Shown in pieces: positions 18,076 to 27,603 of a DNA stretch of 64,000 nt; within the stretch, counting starts at the first letter, position 1, and every line of letters begins with the position of its first letter. Both the position numbers and the translations under genes were made by a program. The DNA comes from Desulfuribacillus alkaliarsenatis (GTDB lineage Bacteria > Bacillota > Bacilli > Desulfuribacillales > Desulfuribacillaceae). The notes below the pieces were generated by a model. The model had not been told where the DNA came from and did no database searches. It saw only the letters and a list, made by a program, of their open reading frames with translations. Where the stretch lies: NCBI RefSeq assembly GCF_001730225.1, contig NZ_MIJE01000022.1, positions 186,001 to 250,000 on the forward strand, given 5' to 3'.

Positions 18076-20583
18076 ATGAGGCGTTCACGAAAAAAAGAGT
18101 CAAAATACAAACTGTTTATGTGGTTAGCAATCGTAGTGCTTATTGTAGGCTTAGGTTATAGCCAAACACTACGTGTTGACGCAAGTGCACGTCCATCTGC
18201 CAGTGAGATTCCCGACGGGACATTAATAATTGGCACCCATCTGATTGCTTTACAAGCCCTTAATCAAGAAATATTAGAAATCGCCATAAAAAGCGCAGAT
18301 GATATGAAGACAAGGGAAGATGGTGTAGTTCAGGATAGAGTATACTATAAATCAGACCTGAATCAAGGTGTATGGTACGACATAACTAATGCAGAAAGTG
18401 TTACGGATATTAGTATATCCACAAGTAAAGCCGTAAGCAATGAATTGATAGACTCACTTATCTTAACCCATTGGACGAAGAGTGACGGAATTACGATAGA
18501 GCTAGCGACTGGGAGAGCTGTTAGTGTTCAAGACATAGAATCGATGGAAGACCCTAAGAATCTGCCTGAACTAGCAATGCTAAAAATTGAAAAAGAGGTA
18601 CAAGAGGGTAAACTACAAGCATTAGAAGAAACAGCTGCCGATAGTGATGATGAGGATAGGGATTTACAACGCCAAATTGAACAGACTAAAGAGAAAATTG
18701 ATAGTATAGATAGAGTATTTGCGCCAATCGAAGATACTGAGATAGATGCGCTTAGACAAATATTAGACCATTTTGATGGCTTTATACAATATTTAATAAA
18801 TGATAAGCAGGCGCCAGACCGTCTATTAAATATTGCTGCTGAAGAAAAAAAGATTACAAGGGCTATTAGAGATACAAAGATATATGAGGCTATGCTAGAA
18901 AGACTATATGATGAGCTAGAGATAGCAATTATGCTTGAGGATGGTGAATTGATTAGTCGCTATGGCTCCACAATTGACGAACTGCGGCAGTCTTTTAGTG
19001 AGGCAGAGATAGATGCTGACCGCGGTGAACCAACCACAGCATTAGAAAAAATTTATCAACAATTAGCTGAACAACTAGCTACACAAGTTCAAGCTGGGGA
19101 TTACCCTGGTGGCTATGATACTCTTTTGAAAATGCAAGGTATAGACAGCATACTTAATAATAGAATCCTAGACAGGAAATTGGAACTAGAGTTAATTGAG
19201 CAAGCTATGGATATGGTAGGTGCTACATTAGAGTTATTAACTACAGATGCAGGGGACGAGTATAAGGCAGCTAAGGATAATGGGGAATCGGAAGCAGTAT
19301 TGAATCGACTCCGCAATCAACGGGCTTCAGATTTGCAAAGAAAATTACAGGAAATTGATGATTTGCTAGAGTATAAAAAATTTCGTACAGACCCAGGTTT
19401 ACATGCTGGACTTATAGAAGATATGCTTAAACACCTGCGTAACCTTGAAGATGAGCTAGCGTCCATACCGACTGGGACTGCGGGGATTGACGATGATATG
19501 AAAGCGGGCTTAACTTCGACAATCCAGGAAAGTACCCAAAGTCTAGCACAGGATCTAGCAAAAGCTAAGGCAGCAAATTCGCCAGAAATCGCTAAGCAAA
19601 CTGCTGAATTAGAGCGACTCCAAAAACTAGAAGATGATATACAGGAGCAGTATTATAGAGCTGCAGAAATAGGTGATTTAGAAGCATTAGAAAAGATTAA
19701 AGCCCAGCTAGATTCTCTGAAAGCATTAGTGGAAGCTGAACAAAATCAAGCTGCAGCAAATTATAAAAATCTATTAGATCAAAAAAGTAATCTAGAAGAG
19801 CAATTACAGTCTGCTACAACAGATATAGATAAAAGCCGTCTGCGTTCAGAATTAGACGGTGTCTTACTACAAATGGCAGGACTAGAGAACCAAATAGACG
19901 GCAAAGCGTTACAAAGTTTACAGCAGCTAGATGATTTGAAAAGTGATTTGAAAGATGCACTACAAAATGACGAAATGCGCATGGCAGGAATAGTTGCTGC
20001 TGATCTCGTTGACTTGTTAGCTATTATACCTGAGGAAATTATGAGCGAGCAGCAAAAGGATAAGGAACTAGCAGCGGTGCTAAAGCAATTACAGGATAAA
20101 GCAGACCAATATGAGAAGCTTGGCAACTCAGGAGCAGCAGACGCCTTATTAACTACTGCTGACAGGATAGAGGAACGGGCCGCCGATAAAGGCTTAGGAG
20201 AGAGTAGACCTACTATTACTCTACCACCTGTCAGTCCGTATTCCATTGTATTTACAGATTTTAATATAAACGTGCGTGAGCCATTAATATACCGTAACGA
20301 TACAGTATATATAGCTAGCAGACAAATTTTAGAATTACTAGGTGCAAAAGTCACTTGGCAAGCCGAACAACAACGAATTATTGCACAAGATCCACGATAT
20401 TCAATGCTTATAGAGTACTCCCTCAATCAGGATGTGATATACGTTAATAATCGACGTGTACGTTTGCAGCATCCTATGGAAAGTAAAAATGGGCAAACCT
20501 ATATACCGTTGCAAGTACTCTTAGATGCATACAGGATGACTTCTGAAACAAGAGATGGTGTCATCTATGCACGGATGAGGTAA
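18076..20583 (+). CDS. Exported long coiled-coil protein with copper-amine-oxidase-N-like C-terminal domain
   Basis: The in-frame ATG at 18067 touches GGGAGG (18061-18066), so ATG 18076, 9 nt away, is the better start, giving 835 residues. A signal or anchor segment is at about 12-30 (LFMWLAIVVLIVGLGYS). Residues about 40-150 are a globular part. About 165-680 is rich in heptad-like charged helices (LQRQIEQTKEKIDSIDRV, LQKLEDDIQEQYYRAAE, LDQKSNLEEQLQSATTDI), so a long rod is expected. The last ~110 residues (REPLIYRNDTVYIASRQILE, GQTYIPLQVLLDAYRM) match the copper-amine-oxidase N-terminal-like domain, common in secreted Bacillota proteins. With the TolC-like protein it may form an envelope-spanning assembly; this is inference. 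Confidence 0.75.
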   Translation: MRRSRKKESKYKLFMWLAIVVLIVGLGYSQTLRVDASARPSASEIPDGTLIIGTHLIALQALNQEILEIAIKSADDMKTREDGVVQDRVYYKSDLNQGVWYDITNAESVTDISISTSKAVSNELIDSLILTHWTKSDGITIELATGRAVSVQDIESMEDPKNLPELAMLKIEKEVQEGKLQALEETAADSDDEDRDLQRQIEQTKEKIDSIDRVFAPIEDTEIDALRQILDHFDGFIQYLINDKQAPDRLLNIAAEEKKITRAIRDTKIYEAMLERLYDELEIAIMLEDGELISRYGSTIDELRQSFSEAEIDADRGEPTTALEKIYQQLAEQLATQVQAGDYPGGYDTLLKMQGIDSILNNRILDRKLELELIEQAMDMVGATLELLTTDAGDEYKAAKDNGESEAVLNRLRNQRASDLQRKLQEIDDLLEYKKFRTDPGLHAGLIEDMLKHLRNLEDELASIPTGTAGIDDDMKAGLTSTIQESTQSLAQDLAKAKAANSPEIAKQTAELERLQKLEDDIQEQYYRAAEIGDLEALEKIKAQLDSLKALVEAEQNQAAANYKNLLDQKSNLEEQLQSATTDIDKSRLRSELDGVLLQMAGLENQIDGKALQSLQQLDDLKSDLKDALQNDEMRMAGIVAADLVDLLAIIPEEIMSEQQKDKELAAVLKQLQDKADQYEKLGNSGAADALLTTADRIEERAADKGLGESRPTITLPPVSPYSIVFTDFNINVREPLIYRNDTVYIASRQILELLGAKVTWQAEQQRIIAQDPRYSMLIEYSLNQDVIYVNNRRVRLQHPMESKNGQTYIPLQVLLDAYRMTSETRDGVIYARMR

Positions 20584-20616
20584 CATTTAGATATTGAGAG
20601 TAGGTGGAGCATTATC

Positions 20617-21159
20617 ATGGATAGTTACGAAGTAATAGCGGATGTAAGCCGCTCTTTAGTAGAATTGTTAAGGAAGAATTTAACACCGGAGCCTGTAGCT
20701 AAGGAAGAGCTTATTGGACTATGCCCTCCTTATGAAGCTGGCAACTATATTTTAGGACTACACATGTATAACATCGAAGAAAAGAAAAATATGGGAACAC
20801 AACGTATGCTTAACATCAGCCCAGGGGTACAGAAGGATCCACCAATTCCATTAATGCTCTATTACATGCTAACCGTATATTCAAAAACTGAGTTAGCTAA
20901 CCGTGCCATCGATGAACAAAGGATTTTGGGGCGGGCTATGCAGGTTTTTCATGACTTTAGTAAACTTAAGGGAAACCCACATATTGAAATTTCAGCAATA
21001 CAAATGAGTATGGACGACAAAGCGAAAATATGGTCCATCTTTAATCAACCATATCAATTGTCTTTGTACTACTCTGTAGGACCTGTATATCTAGAGTCTG
21101 ATATAATTCGCGATACTAAACCAGTAGTCGACTTTAAAGTTGATATACAGAGTAAGTAA
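20617..21159 (+). CDS. DUF4255 / Afp16-like CIS cap (tube terminator) protein
   Basis: This 180-residue protein matches the DUF4255 family, the N-terminal domain of Pvc16/Afp16, which caps the tube and sheath at the end away from the baseplate. Recognisable parts are VIADVSRSLVELLRKNL near 6, LGLHMYNIEEKKNM near 48, PPIPLMLYYMLTVYSK near 75 and LGRAMQVFHDF near 107. The length is close to the single-domain form. It restarts the standard CIS gene order after the envelope group, with GGTGGAG upstream of the ATG. Confidence 0.88.
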   Translation: MDSYEVIADVSRSLVELLRKNLTPEPVAKEELIGLCPPYEAGNYILGLHMYNIEEKKNMGTQRMLNISPGVQKDPPIPLMLYYMLTVYSKTELANRAIDEQRILGRAMQVFHDFSKLKGNPHIEISAIQMSMDDKAKIWSIFNQPYQLSLYYSVGPVYLESDIIRDTKPVVDFKVDIQSK

Positions 21160-21200
21160 GTGAAAGAGAACTTAAAAACATTACAAGACAAGGTGATTTT

Positions 21201-21998
21201 ATGTCCATTAACGCCCAGGTTCAACGCTGTCAGGTTTCTCATAAAGCTTCAGTTGTGTTCTATATACTAGATAGCTATACTGGTTATCCAGTAACACACG
21301 CGTCTATACAAATAGCAGATATACCATTAAGACCTTACGTTAACAAAAAAGATGGTTACTATGTGTTTACTAATCTCGAGTCGACAGACTATACATTTGT
21401 TATTGAAGCGGATTCTTATATGAAAGTAACAAGAAAAGTAAATGTAGGAGAACAGGCACCCCCTGTCCTCCCTATTCATTTGCAGCACAGATCAGATAGT
21501 AAACTAATTCAAGATACAACACGTATCGAGCTAAAGCTTAGAGACCAACAACACAAACCGATTGAAGTAGGTAAAGAGATTTTAGTAGCTTTGCTTAGCC
21601 ATAGTGTATGTGCACGTGCTATAGAGGATACTGCAGCAGATGAAACACACCTACCTATATATAGTAACCAAGGGCATGCCCTTGTGGGCAAACAATGGTT
21701 AATCCATAGGGGCGATAATCAAATAGAGGTAGTAAAAATTATCGATTACGTTTCAAAGGAAGGACGTTATACAATAGAGAAACCGTTAGCGTCACCTTTA
21801 GAAATTGGTACCTTGTTGTACCCTGCTTGGTCATTATTGACTGATGAACAAGGTGTAGTTTTACTACCTTTACCAAAGACTTTTATCCAAGAGGAAGTAG
21901 AGCTTTATATATATATAGATGAATCATATCAAAAACAACAAGTTAAACTCCAGCCAGGACGTAAATCAGAAATAATAATTACAGCGGAAGGTGAGTAG
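21201..21998 (+). CDS. Carboxypeptidase-regulatory-like (Cna-B-type) CIS-associated protein
   Basis: This 265-residue protein has no signal peptide. Residues about 15-100 look like a carboxypeptidase-regulatory-like beta sandwich: YPVTHASIQIADIPLRPYVN, DGYYVFTNLESTDYTFVIEA and KVTRKVNV are typical strings. A second beta part at about 105-200 contains LVGKQWLIHRGDNQIEVVKI. The last part (TDEQGVVLLPLPKTF, EVELYIYIDESYQKQQVKL) repeats the theme. Proteins of this kind lie between the cap and PAAR genes in several CIS loci, where they may decorate the particle or help assembly. It is followed after 2 nt by the PAAR-like gene with a TTG start. Confidence 0.65.
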   Translation: MSINAQVQRCQVSHKASVVFYILDSYTGYPVTHASIQIADIPLRPYVNKKDGYYVFTNLESTDYTFVIEADSYMKVTRKVNVGEQAPPVLPIHLQHRSDSKLIQDTTRIELKLRDQQHKPIEVGKEILVALLSHSVCARAIEDTAADETHLPIYSNQGHALVGKQWLIHRGDNQIEVVKIIDYVSKEGRYTIEKPLASPLEIGTLLYPAWSLLTDEQGVVLLPLPKTFIQEEVELYIYIDESYQKQQVKLQPGRKSEIIITAEGE

Positions 21999-22000
21999 TT

Positions 22001-22387
22001 TTGGCGATAATTGTATGTGGCGGAGCCATGTGTCAGTGTTCATTTGGTACAGCGCCAGCATCATTGCAAGTACCACCCATTAGTAAAGTCATGACGACAC
22101 AACCGATAGCTAATATTATGGATAATAAACCGATGGTAAATATCCTACCCTTTGGCATGTGCACATCGATGGCTAATCCACAGGTAGCGGCAGCCACAGC
22201 AGCTGCGCTAGGTGTATTAACTCCGCAGCCCTGTATACCAGTGATAAGTGCACCCTGGGCACCAGGCTCACCAACGGTATTAGTAGGGAACAAGCCTGCG
22301 CTAAATCATAACTCTAAGCTCATGTGTAATTGGGCAGGGGTTATTCAAATTAACCAGCCAGGCCAGCAGAAAATCATGGTACCTTAG
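22001..22387 (+). CDS. DUF4280 PAAR-like spike-tip protein
   Basis: This 128-residue protein matches DUF4280, a PAAR-like family that forms the sharp tip on VgrG-type spikes. Typical features are the start VCGGAMCQCSFGTAPASLQV, repeated Cys and His-containing loops, NIMDNKPMVNILPFGMC, the Ala-rich PQVAAATAAALGVLTPQPC and PWAPGSPTVLVGNKPALN. It has no toxin extension, so effectors, if any, would be loaded separately. The TTG start at 22001 is supported by GAAGGTGAG in the end of the previous gene. Confidence 0.9.
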   Translation: MAIIVCGGAMCQCSFGTAPASLQVPPISKVMTTQPIANIMDNKPMVNILPFGMCTSMANPQVAAATAAALGVLTPQPCIPVISAPWAPGSPTVLVGNKPALNHNSKLMCNWAGVIQINQPGQQKIMVP

Positions 22388-22397
22388 GAGAAGAGAT

Positions 22398-24617
22398 ATG
22401 GGAAAGATTATAGCAAAAATAGTAGACAGGCGATTGCACGAACAACTCTATAATAATAACCTAGCATATATTGAGGATTGGGTTCATTACGCTGATTACC
22501 TTATTTCTTTCTATATGGAAAAGGTTATGGATATCCAGCATATGAGTTCAAACAAGCTAGATAAATACAAAGGCTTGGTTGTAGGGCGGGAAGAAATGCT
22601 GCAAATTCTTGATGAATTTAATACCCCATTAGAAGCCTCAACAGTAGACAAACAGTCTTTAATGGAATTTCATAAAACCCAGGAATTAATAGAGGCTTAT
22701 TTAGCATATAGGGCTAGAAAGACTATTAAAGAGGGGGTTTTTTTGCCACTTTTGTACATGAGCCACATGTTAAAGCTTAATGAGTTTGAGCAATTTTGCG
22801 TTGTGCTTAGCTTACTTCCCCATATAGACAAGAAATACGAGAAAATATTTGCTTACCTACAAGATGATATTACACGTAGAAATCCTACTGCTGATTTAGC
22901 AATAAAAATTTATTATCCAAACAATCATAACATTGATAAAGTGAAGCTTTTGCATACCATGGAGCGAACTTTATATCGGTACATATACATAGAACAACAA
23001 CAAAATCACAATATCTTAAATTGTACAATGCAGCTTGATCAGCGTCTGCGTGAATTTATCATGGATATTAACGATATATCTACAAACAAAGAATATGATT
23101 GGCAACTATATTATCCAGGAGATGCCATACCAGATTTGCTAACTCAACAAGATAAACAACATCAGCTACTACGGATTCTGGAACACCAGCAACAACCTAC
23201 GGTTTGTTTTATATTTGGACCTACTGGTAGCGGTAAACAGCTGCAGGTTAAAACAATGGCTAAACAAATGCATAAGTCGGTCGTTTTTACTAAGACTAGC
23301 ATGTTTCTTCAAGACAATGGTAAGCTTAACAGCATTCAAATAAAAAAGGTAACACGGGAAACCTTATTGCATGATGCATTATTATGTTTGACAGACTTTG
23401 ACGAAGTAAGAACTGAGCTTGAGCTTAAAACAACTTCCTTCATTACAGAATTGCTTAAAGAATTTAAGTTAGATGTAGAAACTTTGATTATATTATCAGA
23501 AAGCAAATGGCACGATAAACCTTATAATAGTAGTTACTATTGGATTGATTTTGAGCTCGATATTCCAGACAGAAAGGAACGCAGCATACTGTGGCAATCA
23601 TTTTCAGAGGCTGATAATCTGGCTGTAGAGATTACAATTAATGAGCTAGCAAATAAATTCCAACTTACCCCTGGACAAATTATTAACGCTTTGAACGATG
23701 CAAGGGCAACAGCCCGTTGGCAAGGGGATACTTATATCACTAGAGACACACTGTATAAATCATGTTATAAACAAATTAATCACAAGCTAGCAACACTAGC
23801 ATCATTAGTATTGGCGAAATATGAAATGGAAGATTTGATTCTTCCAACTGATCAAAAAAGAACACTAACGAACGCATGCAACCATGTTAAGTACAGACAT
23901 GTAGTGCTTGATGAGTGGGGATACGAAGAAAAACTGCCCTACGGCAAAGGGTTAAGTATGTTATTTGCTGGTCCACCAGGCACAGGTAAAACTATGGCAG
24001 CCCAGGTAATAGCCCAAGAACTAGGCTTAGAAATGTATAAGATAGACTTATCCCAAATCATATCTAAGTATATCGGAGAAACAGAGAAGAACCTCCAAGA
24101 GGTCTTTAATGAAGCGCAGAAGAGTAACGCCATTCTGTTTTTTGATGAATGTGATGCTATCCTAGGTAAAAGAACAGAAGTTAAAGACTCCCATGACCGC
24201 TATGCAAACATTGAAACTTCCTATCTGTTACAAAAGATCGAGGAATTTGCAGGAGTTAGTGTACTGGCAACGAATTATATTACAAACATTGATAATGCTT
24301 TTTTACGTAGAATACAGTATGTTCTGCATTTCCCGTTTCCTGATGAGAAATCCCGCGAACTGATTTGGCGCGGAATTTTCCCTGGCAAGACACCAGTGGC
24401 TCATGATGTAGATTTTTCGTTCCTAGCAAAGCAATTTGAGCTTGCGGGAGGTAACATTAAAAACATTGCAGTTAATGCCGCATTTCTTGCTGCCGCTGAA
24501 GGTAGAGAAGTGTCAATGAAACATATAATTCTAGCAACTAAAGACGAGGTAACGAAGCAAGGGAAAGTGGTGGTCAGCAGTGACTTCGGAGAATATGGAT
24601 TCTATTTACGCACGTAG
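22398..24617 (+). CDS. CIS AAA+ ATPase (Afp15-like) with two P-loop regions
   Basis: This 739-residue protein is the ATPase found in CIS loci, thought to act in particle assembly or disassembly. The N-terminal ~210 residues are helical and unmatched. A first P-loop GPTGSGKQ is at about 273-280, with K-Q instead of K-T/S, and its Walker B (LLCLTDFDEV) lacks the usual hydrophobic-D-E form, so this module looks degenerate. The second module is intact: GPPGTGKT near 525, Walker B ILFFDECDAI near 578, sensor-1-like VLATNYITNI, and an arginine-bearing AFLRRIQYVLHFPFP. It overlaps the next gene by 38 nt if that starts at GTG 24580. Confidence 0.85.
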   Translation: MGKIIAKIVDRRLHEQLYNNNLAYIEDWVHYADYLISFYMEKVMDIQHMSSNKLDKYKGLVVGREEMLQILDEFNTPLEASTVDKQSLMEFHKTQELIEAYLAYRARKTIKEGVFLPLLYMSHMLKLNEFEQFCVVLSLLPHIDKKYEKIFAYLQDDITRRNPTADLAIKIYYPNNHNIDKVKLLHTMERTLYRYIYIEQQQNHNILNCTMQLDQRLREFIMDINDISTNKEYDWQLYYPGDAIPDLLTQQDKQHQLLRILEHQQQPTVCFIFGPTGSGKQLQVKTMAKQMHKSVVFTKTSMFLQDNGKLNSIQIKKVTRETLLHDALLCLTDFDEVRTELELKTTSFITELLKEFKLDVETLIILSESKWHDKPYNSSYYWIDFELDIPDRKERSILWQSFSEADNLAVEITINELANKFQLTPGQIINALNDARATARWQGDTYITRDTLYKSCYKQINHKLATLASLVLAKYEMEDLILPTDQKRTLTNACNHVKYRHVVLDEWGYEEKLPYGKGLSMLFAGPPGTGKTMAAQVIAQELGLEMYKIDLSQIISKYIGETEKNLQEVFNEAQKSNAILFFDECDAILGKRTEVKDSHDRYANIETSYLLQKIEEFAGVSVLATNYITNIDNAFLRRIQYVLHFPFPDEKSRELIWRGIFPGKTPVAHDVDFSFLAKQFELAGGNIKNIAVNAAFLAAAEGREVSMKHIILATKDEVTKQGKVVVSSDFGEYGFYLRT

Positions 24618-26856
24618 TAAAGCTCTATTTCTTGTAGTATGCGTATTGATAGTGGTAATGTCTTTTGCTGGCTTTGCCAATTACATGACTTTTACAGATA
24701 ATTATAATAATGCATTAGCTAATACGTATGCAGTGCCTGGACAAGAATTCGTACGTAGTATTGAATATGCCCTTGTTTATGGTAAGCCAATTGATAATTA
24801 CTATGGCATGAACGATACACTGAGGGCATTGCAAGAGATTGTTCCAGAGGCTGAGGAAGTATATATTGTTTCACCCCAGGGCAGGATTCTTTATGACAAA
24901 AATGGGTTTGTAAGAGATGGAATTATAGCAGCCGACCTAACAAAAACAGCAACTTTTCAGGAAAGTTCAATTGGAGAAAATCGTAGTTTTATATTTTATC
25001 AGGAACAAGCATATTTATTTGTTGGCATCAATGACCACACACAACAACTGGCAGCCAGTTTGCTAATGATTTTTCCAAGGGAACAATTCGTTCAGTGGGA
25101 CAGTGAGGTTAGCATGCAACTGGGGCTTATTCTTGTTGTGATTGTAAGTGTGATTATGCTTATCCTAACAGTGATTTTCTTTCGTACAAACTGGATTAGC
25201 GGTGCAGAAAAGCTCAATAAAAAACGCATGCTATTAGTCTTTCTTACATTACTTGGTGTTGCCTTAATAACATACAGTGGGGCAAACTATAAATTGTTCC
25301 AGGAAGCCTATGAAGATATGGCACAAACAAGTAGTGATTTTGTCCAGTATATTGCAACGAATAACTTAGAGAATATTCTCGATAAAGGGCTTACGTTGGA
25401 GGATATTACAGGATTCGATAACTATCTAGCTACTATTCGAGATAGCCTTCCACAGATAGAAACTGTAGAAGAGGTTCGTGGAGCAGTTAATGTAACAATT
25501 TCAGGAAGCTACATCAAGCAGCAGTTAAACAGAATTCTACTTGATATGGGAACGGTTACAGTTATTTCAGTATTTTTCATGGTAGAGATGACTTTGCTAG
25601 TGATAGTTTTACTAGCAAGAGAAAAAATTAAGGACAAAGCTGTAACCACAGAAATAAGCCATGGAATGTCAAGGTCGTTAGCGTTTTTTATCAACTTTAG
25701 TGCATTTCTACCGTTTACTTTTATACCAATATACATGCGCCATATATACGAACCAATTGCAGGTTTACCTAAGGATGTAACGCTGGGATTACCATTATCT
25801 GCAGAGATGCTTGGCGGAATGCTAGCAATTATCCTATCTAGCTGGCTTATTAGTCGTAATGGCTGGAGAAGTGTATTTTACTTAGGTGTGTTGTTTTTAA
25901 TCATCGGGAATTTCCTGTCTGCTAACAGTACGAGTGCAATAATTTTTATTATTTCCCGAGCAATAGCGGGACTTGGTTTAGGATATATATTAATGACTAC
26001 CCGTAGTTTAGTAGTCTCTATGCCTAACACTAATTCTGCAATTGCCGCATATGCAGCAGGAGCAATAGCTGGACTAAACTGTGGCCTTGTCATTGGTGGG
26101 ATGTTAGCTGACCGTATTGGGTACGAAATGGTATTTACAATAGCGGCACTAGCAGCTGCAATTCCGTTCGTGTTTGTTCAGCTCTTTATGAGAAGTTTTG
26201 AAATTAAACAACAAGATCCAGCAACTGAATCGGTCTTCAAAAAAATGCGGGATTTTGTTACAGATAAAAAAGCTGTATTGTTCTTAGCCTGTTTATTTAT
26301 ACCTTTCTTTATAGGTGGGGCATTCTTAGATTATTACTTCCCGTTGTTTGCCTCTGCTAATGAACTATCACAAAGTGACATTAGTCGTGGTTTTCTATTA
26401 AACGGTTTGATGATTATATACTTAGGGCCATTACTAACTCGTTATGTGAATAATAAATTTGGCAATGTTAATGGAATTATTGCGTCAATGGTTATAGTAT
26501 TGATAGCATTAACCGTCTATGTACTATGGGGAACAATTGCAGCGGCCTTTGTGACAGTTGCCTTACTAGGTATTGCAGAAAGCTTTGGTCTGTCGATGAA
26601 GACGACGTACTTCCTACAGTCTAAAGGAATACGCGATATGCAAATAAATCAAAGTGTAGCTTGGTTTAGCTTTATGGTAAACACAAGTAGAATGGCAGGC
26701 CCGATTATTTTTGGTGCTGCAGTTTCCATTGGAATGCGAACGGGTATTGGTATCATAGCTATTACAATGCTTGCTTTAATATTAGTTTTCGTTTGGAACG
26801 AAAACAAAAAAACTACTGGAGGATCCCATGAATCAACGGTCGCACCACCACAATAA
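24580..26856 (+). CDS. Sensor-domain fused MFS-type membrane protein
   Basis: This product of about 758 residues joins a sensory half to a transporter half. A first membrane segment (about 10-32) is followed by an extracytoplasmic Cache-like region (about 35-185, with EEVYIVSPQGRILYDKNGFV), a second segment near 187-210, another short outside region (about 240-325), and a segment near 328-350. From about 365 a 12-helix MFS-like domain runs to the end, with GLGLGYILMTTRS and YAAGAIAGLNCGLVIGGMLADRIG typical of MFS. The start may be GTG 24580 or ATG 24595; both overlap the ATPase gene. The fusion suggests sensing rather than simple export. Its link to CIS firing is inferred from the operon only. 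Confidence 0.72.
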   Translation: MTSENMDSIYARSKALFLVVCVLIVVMSFAGFANYMTFTDNYNNALANTYAVPGQEFVRSIEYALVYGKPIDNYYGMNDTLRALQEIVPEAEEVYIVSPQGRILYDKNGFVRDGIIAADLTKTATFQESSIGENRSFIFYQEQAYLFVGINDHTQQLAASLLMIFPREQFVQWDSEVSMQLGLILVVIVSVIMLILTVIFFRTNWISGAEKLNKKRMLLVFLTLLGVALITYSGANYKLFQEAYEDMAQTSSDFVQYIATNNLENILDKGLTLEDITGFDNYLATIRDSLPQIETVEEVRGAVNVTISGSYIKQQLNRILLDMGTVTVISVFFMVEMTLLVIVLLAREKIKDKAVTTEISHGMSRSLAFFINFSAFLPFTFIPIYMRHIYEPIAGLPKDVTLGLPLSAEMLGGMLAIILSSWLISRNGWRSVFYLGVLFLIIGNFLSANSTSAIIFIISRAIAGLGLGYILMTTRSLVVSMPNTNSAIAAYAAGAIAGLNCGLVIGGMLADRIGYEMVFTIAALAAAIPFVFVQLFMRSFEIKQQDPATESVFKKMRDFVTDKKAVLFLACLFIPFFIGGAFLDYYFPLFASANELSQSDISRGFLLNGLMIIYLGPLLTRYVNNKFGNVNGIIASMVIVLIALTVYVLWGTIAAAFVTVALLGIAESFGLSMKTTYFLQSKGIRDMQINQSVAWFSFMVNTSRMAGPIIFGAAVSIGMRTGIGIIAITMLALILVFVWNENKKTTGGSHESTVAPPQ

Positions 26857-27589
26857 CAATGAAGATACTACTGAACTATTGGAACAGGGAATAATCAAGC
26901 TAGAGGGAACAGATGAGAAGGCATATTGCATTCGCTTATTAAATACTAGTGACGTTACAGCATTACTAGATTTACAGGAAGAAATTTTGAGTAATTTAGA
27001 AATAGCAGAACTTAGTGTTCCGTTTACTAAAGAAGAATTGCTATTTATACTTTCGGGGCATGGCGAATGCGTTGGTTTCCTAGTCGATAATCAATTACTA
27101 GCAGCATGTGCTTTACAATTTGATTTAGAAGACTTTAATATGTCTAAGGAAGTCGGCTTTGATAAGAAGCAACAACAGCAGGTCGAGCAGCTTGAGATGT
27201 CTTTAGTTCATGAACGTACACGGGGACATAAATTGCAACGGAGGTTAGCGGGGATTTTAGTAGAAAGAGCCATAAAGCGTGGAAACAAGAGATATCTATT
27301 CTCTACAGTCTCGCCCTGGAACTATCCCAGCGTACAAACAGTCACATCCCTTGGGCTAAATATTGTTAAAGTAACGAAAATGTATAATGATTGGACGCGC
27401 TATGTAGTATGTCGGGATATGCATGAACCTACCATATTGAACATGTCAACGGTTAGAAAAGTTGCAATTGAAGACTTCGAAGTTCAAAGTATGCTATTAG
27501 AACAAAGCTATCTTGGGTTTTCACAAGAACGAACGCCAGAAGGGGTACGGATTTTATTTGCTCAGCCTATTACTAAGCCTAAAGAATAA
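26828..27589 (+). CDS. GNAT-like N-acetyltransferase family protein
   Basis: This 253-residue protein resembles GNAT acetyltransferases: YCIRLLNTSDVTALLDLQEEI near 30, VGFLVDNQLLAACALQFD near 79, an acetyl-CoA-loop-like RTRGHKLQRRLAGILVERA near 135 and YLFSTVSPWNYPSVQTVTSLGL near 157, which is the typical beta6-alpha4 region. The substrate is unknown. The ATG at 26828 follows GGAGGATCCC and overlaps the previous stop by 29 nt, so it is coupled to the sensor-MFS gene. Modifying a CIS part or a small signal molecule are both possible. Confidence 0.68.
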   Translation: MNQRSHHHNNNEDTTELLEQGIIKLEGTDEKAYCIRLLNTSDVTALLDLQEEILSNLEIAELSVPFTKEELLFILSGHGECVGFLVDNQLLAACALQFDLEDFNMSKEVGFDKKQQQQVEQLEMSLVHERTRGHKLQRRLAGILVERAIKRGNKRYLFSTVSPWNYPSVQTVTSLGLNIVKVTKMYNDWTRYVVCRDMHEPTILNMSTVRKVAIEDFEVQSMLLEQSYLGFSQERTPEGVRILFAQPITKPKE

Positions 27590-27603
27590 CTGGGGTGTAG
27601 TGT

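Noticed and set aside
19779-20426. 215-codon minus-strand ORF, rich in Ser and Cys
   Set aside because: It lies opposite the coiled-coil gene, whose biased codons open the other strand; composition is unlike a real protein and there is no neighbour on that strand.
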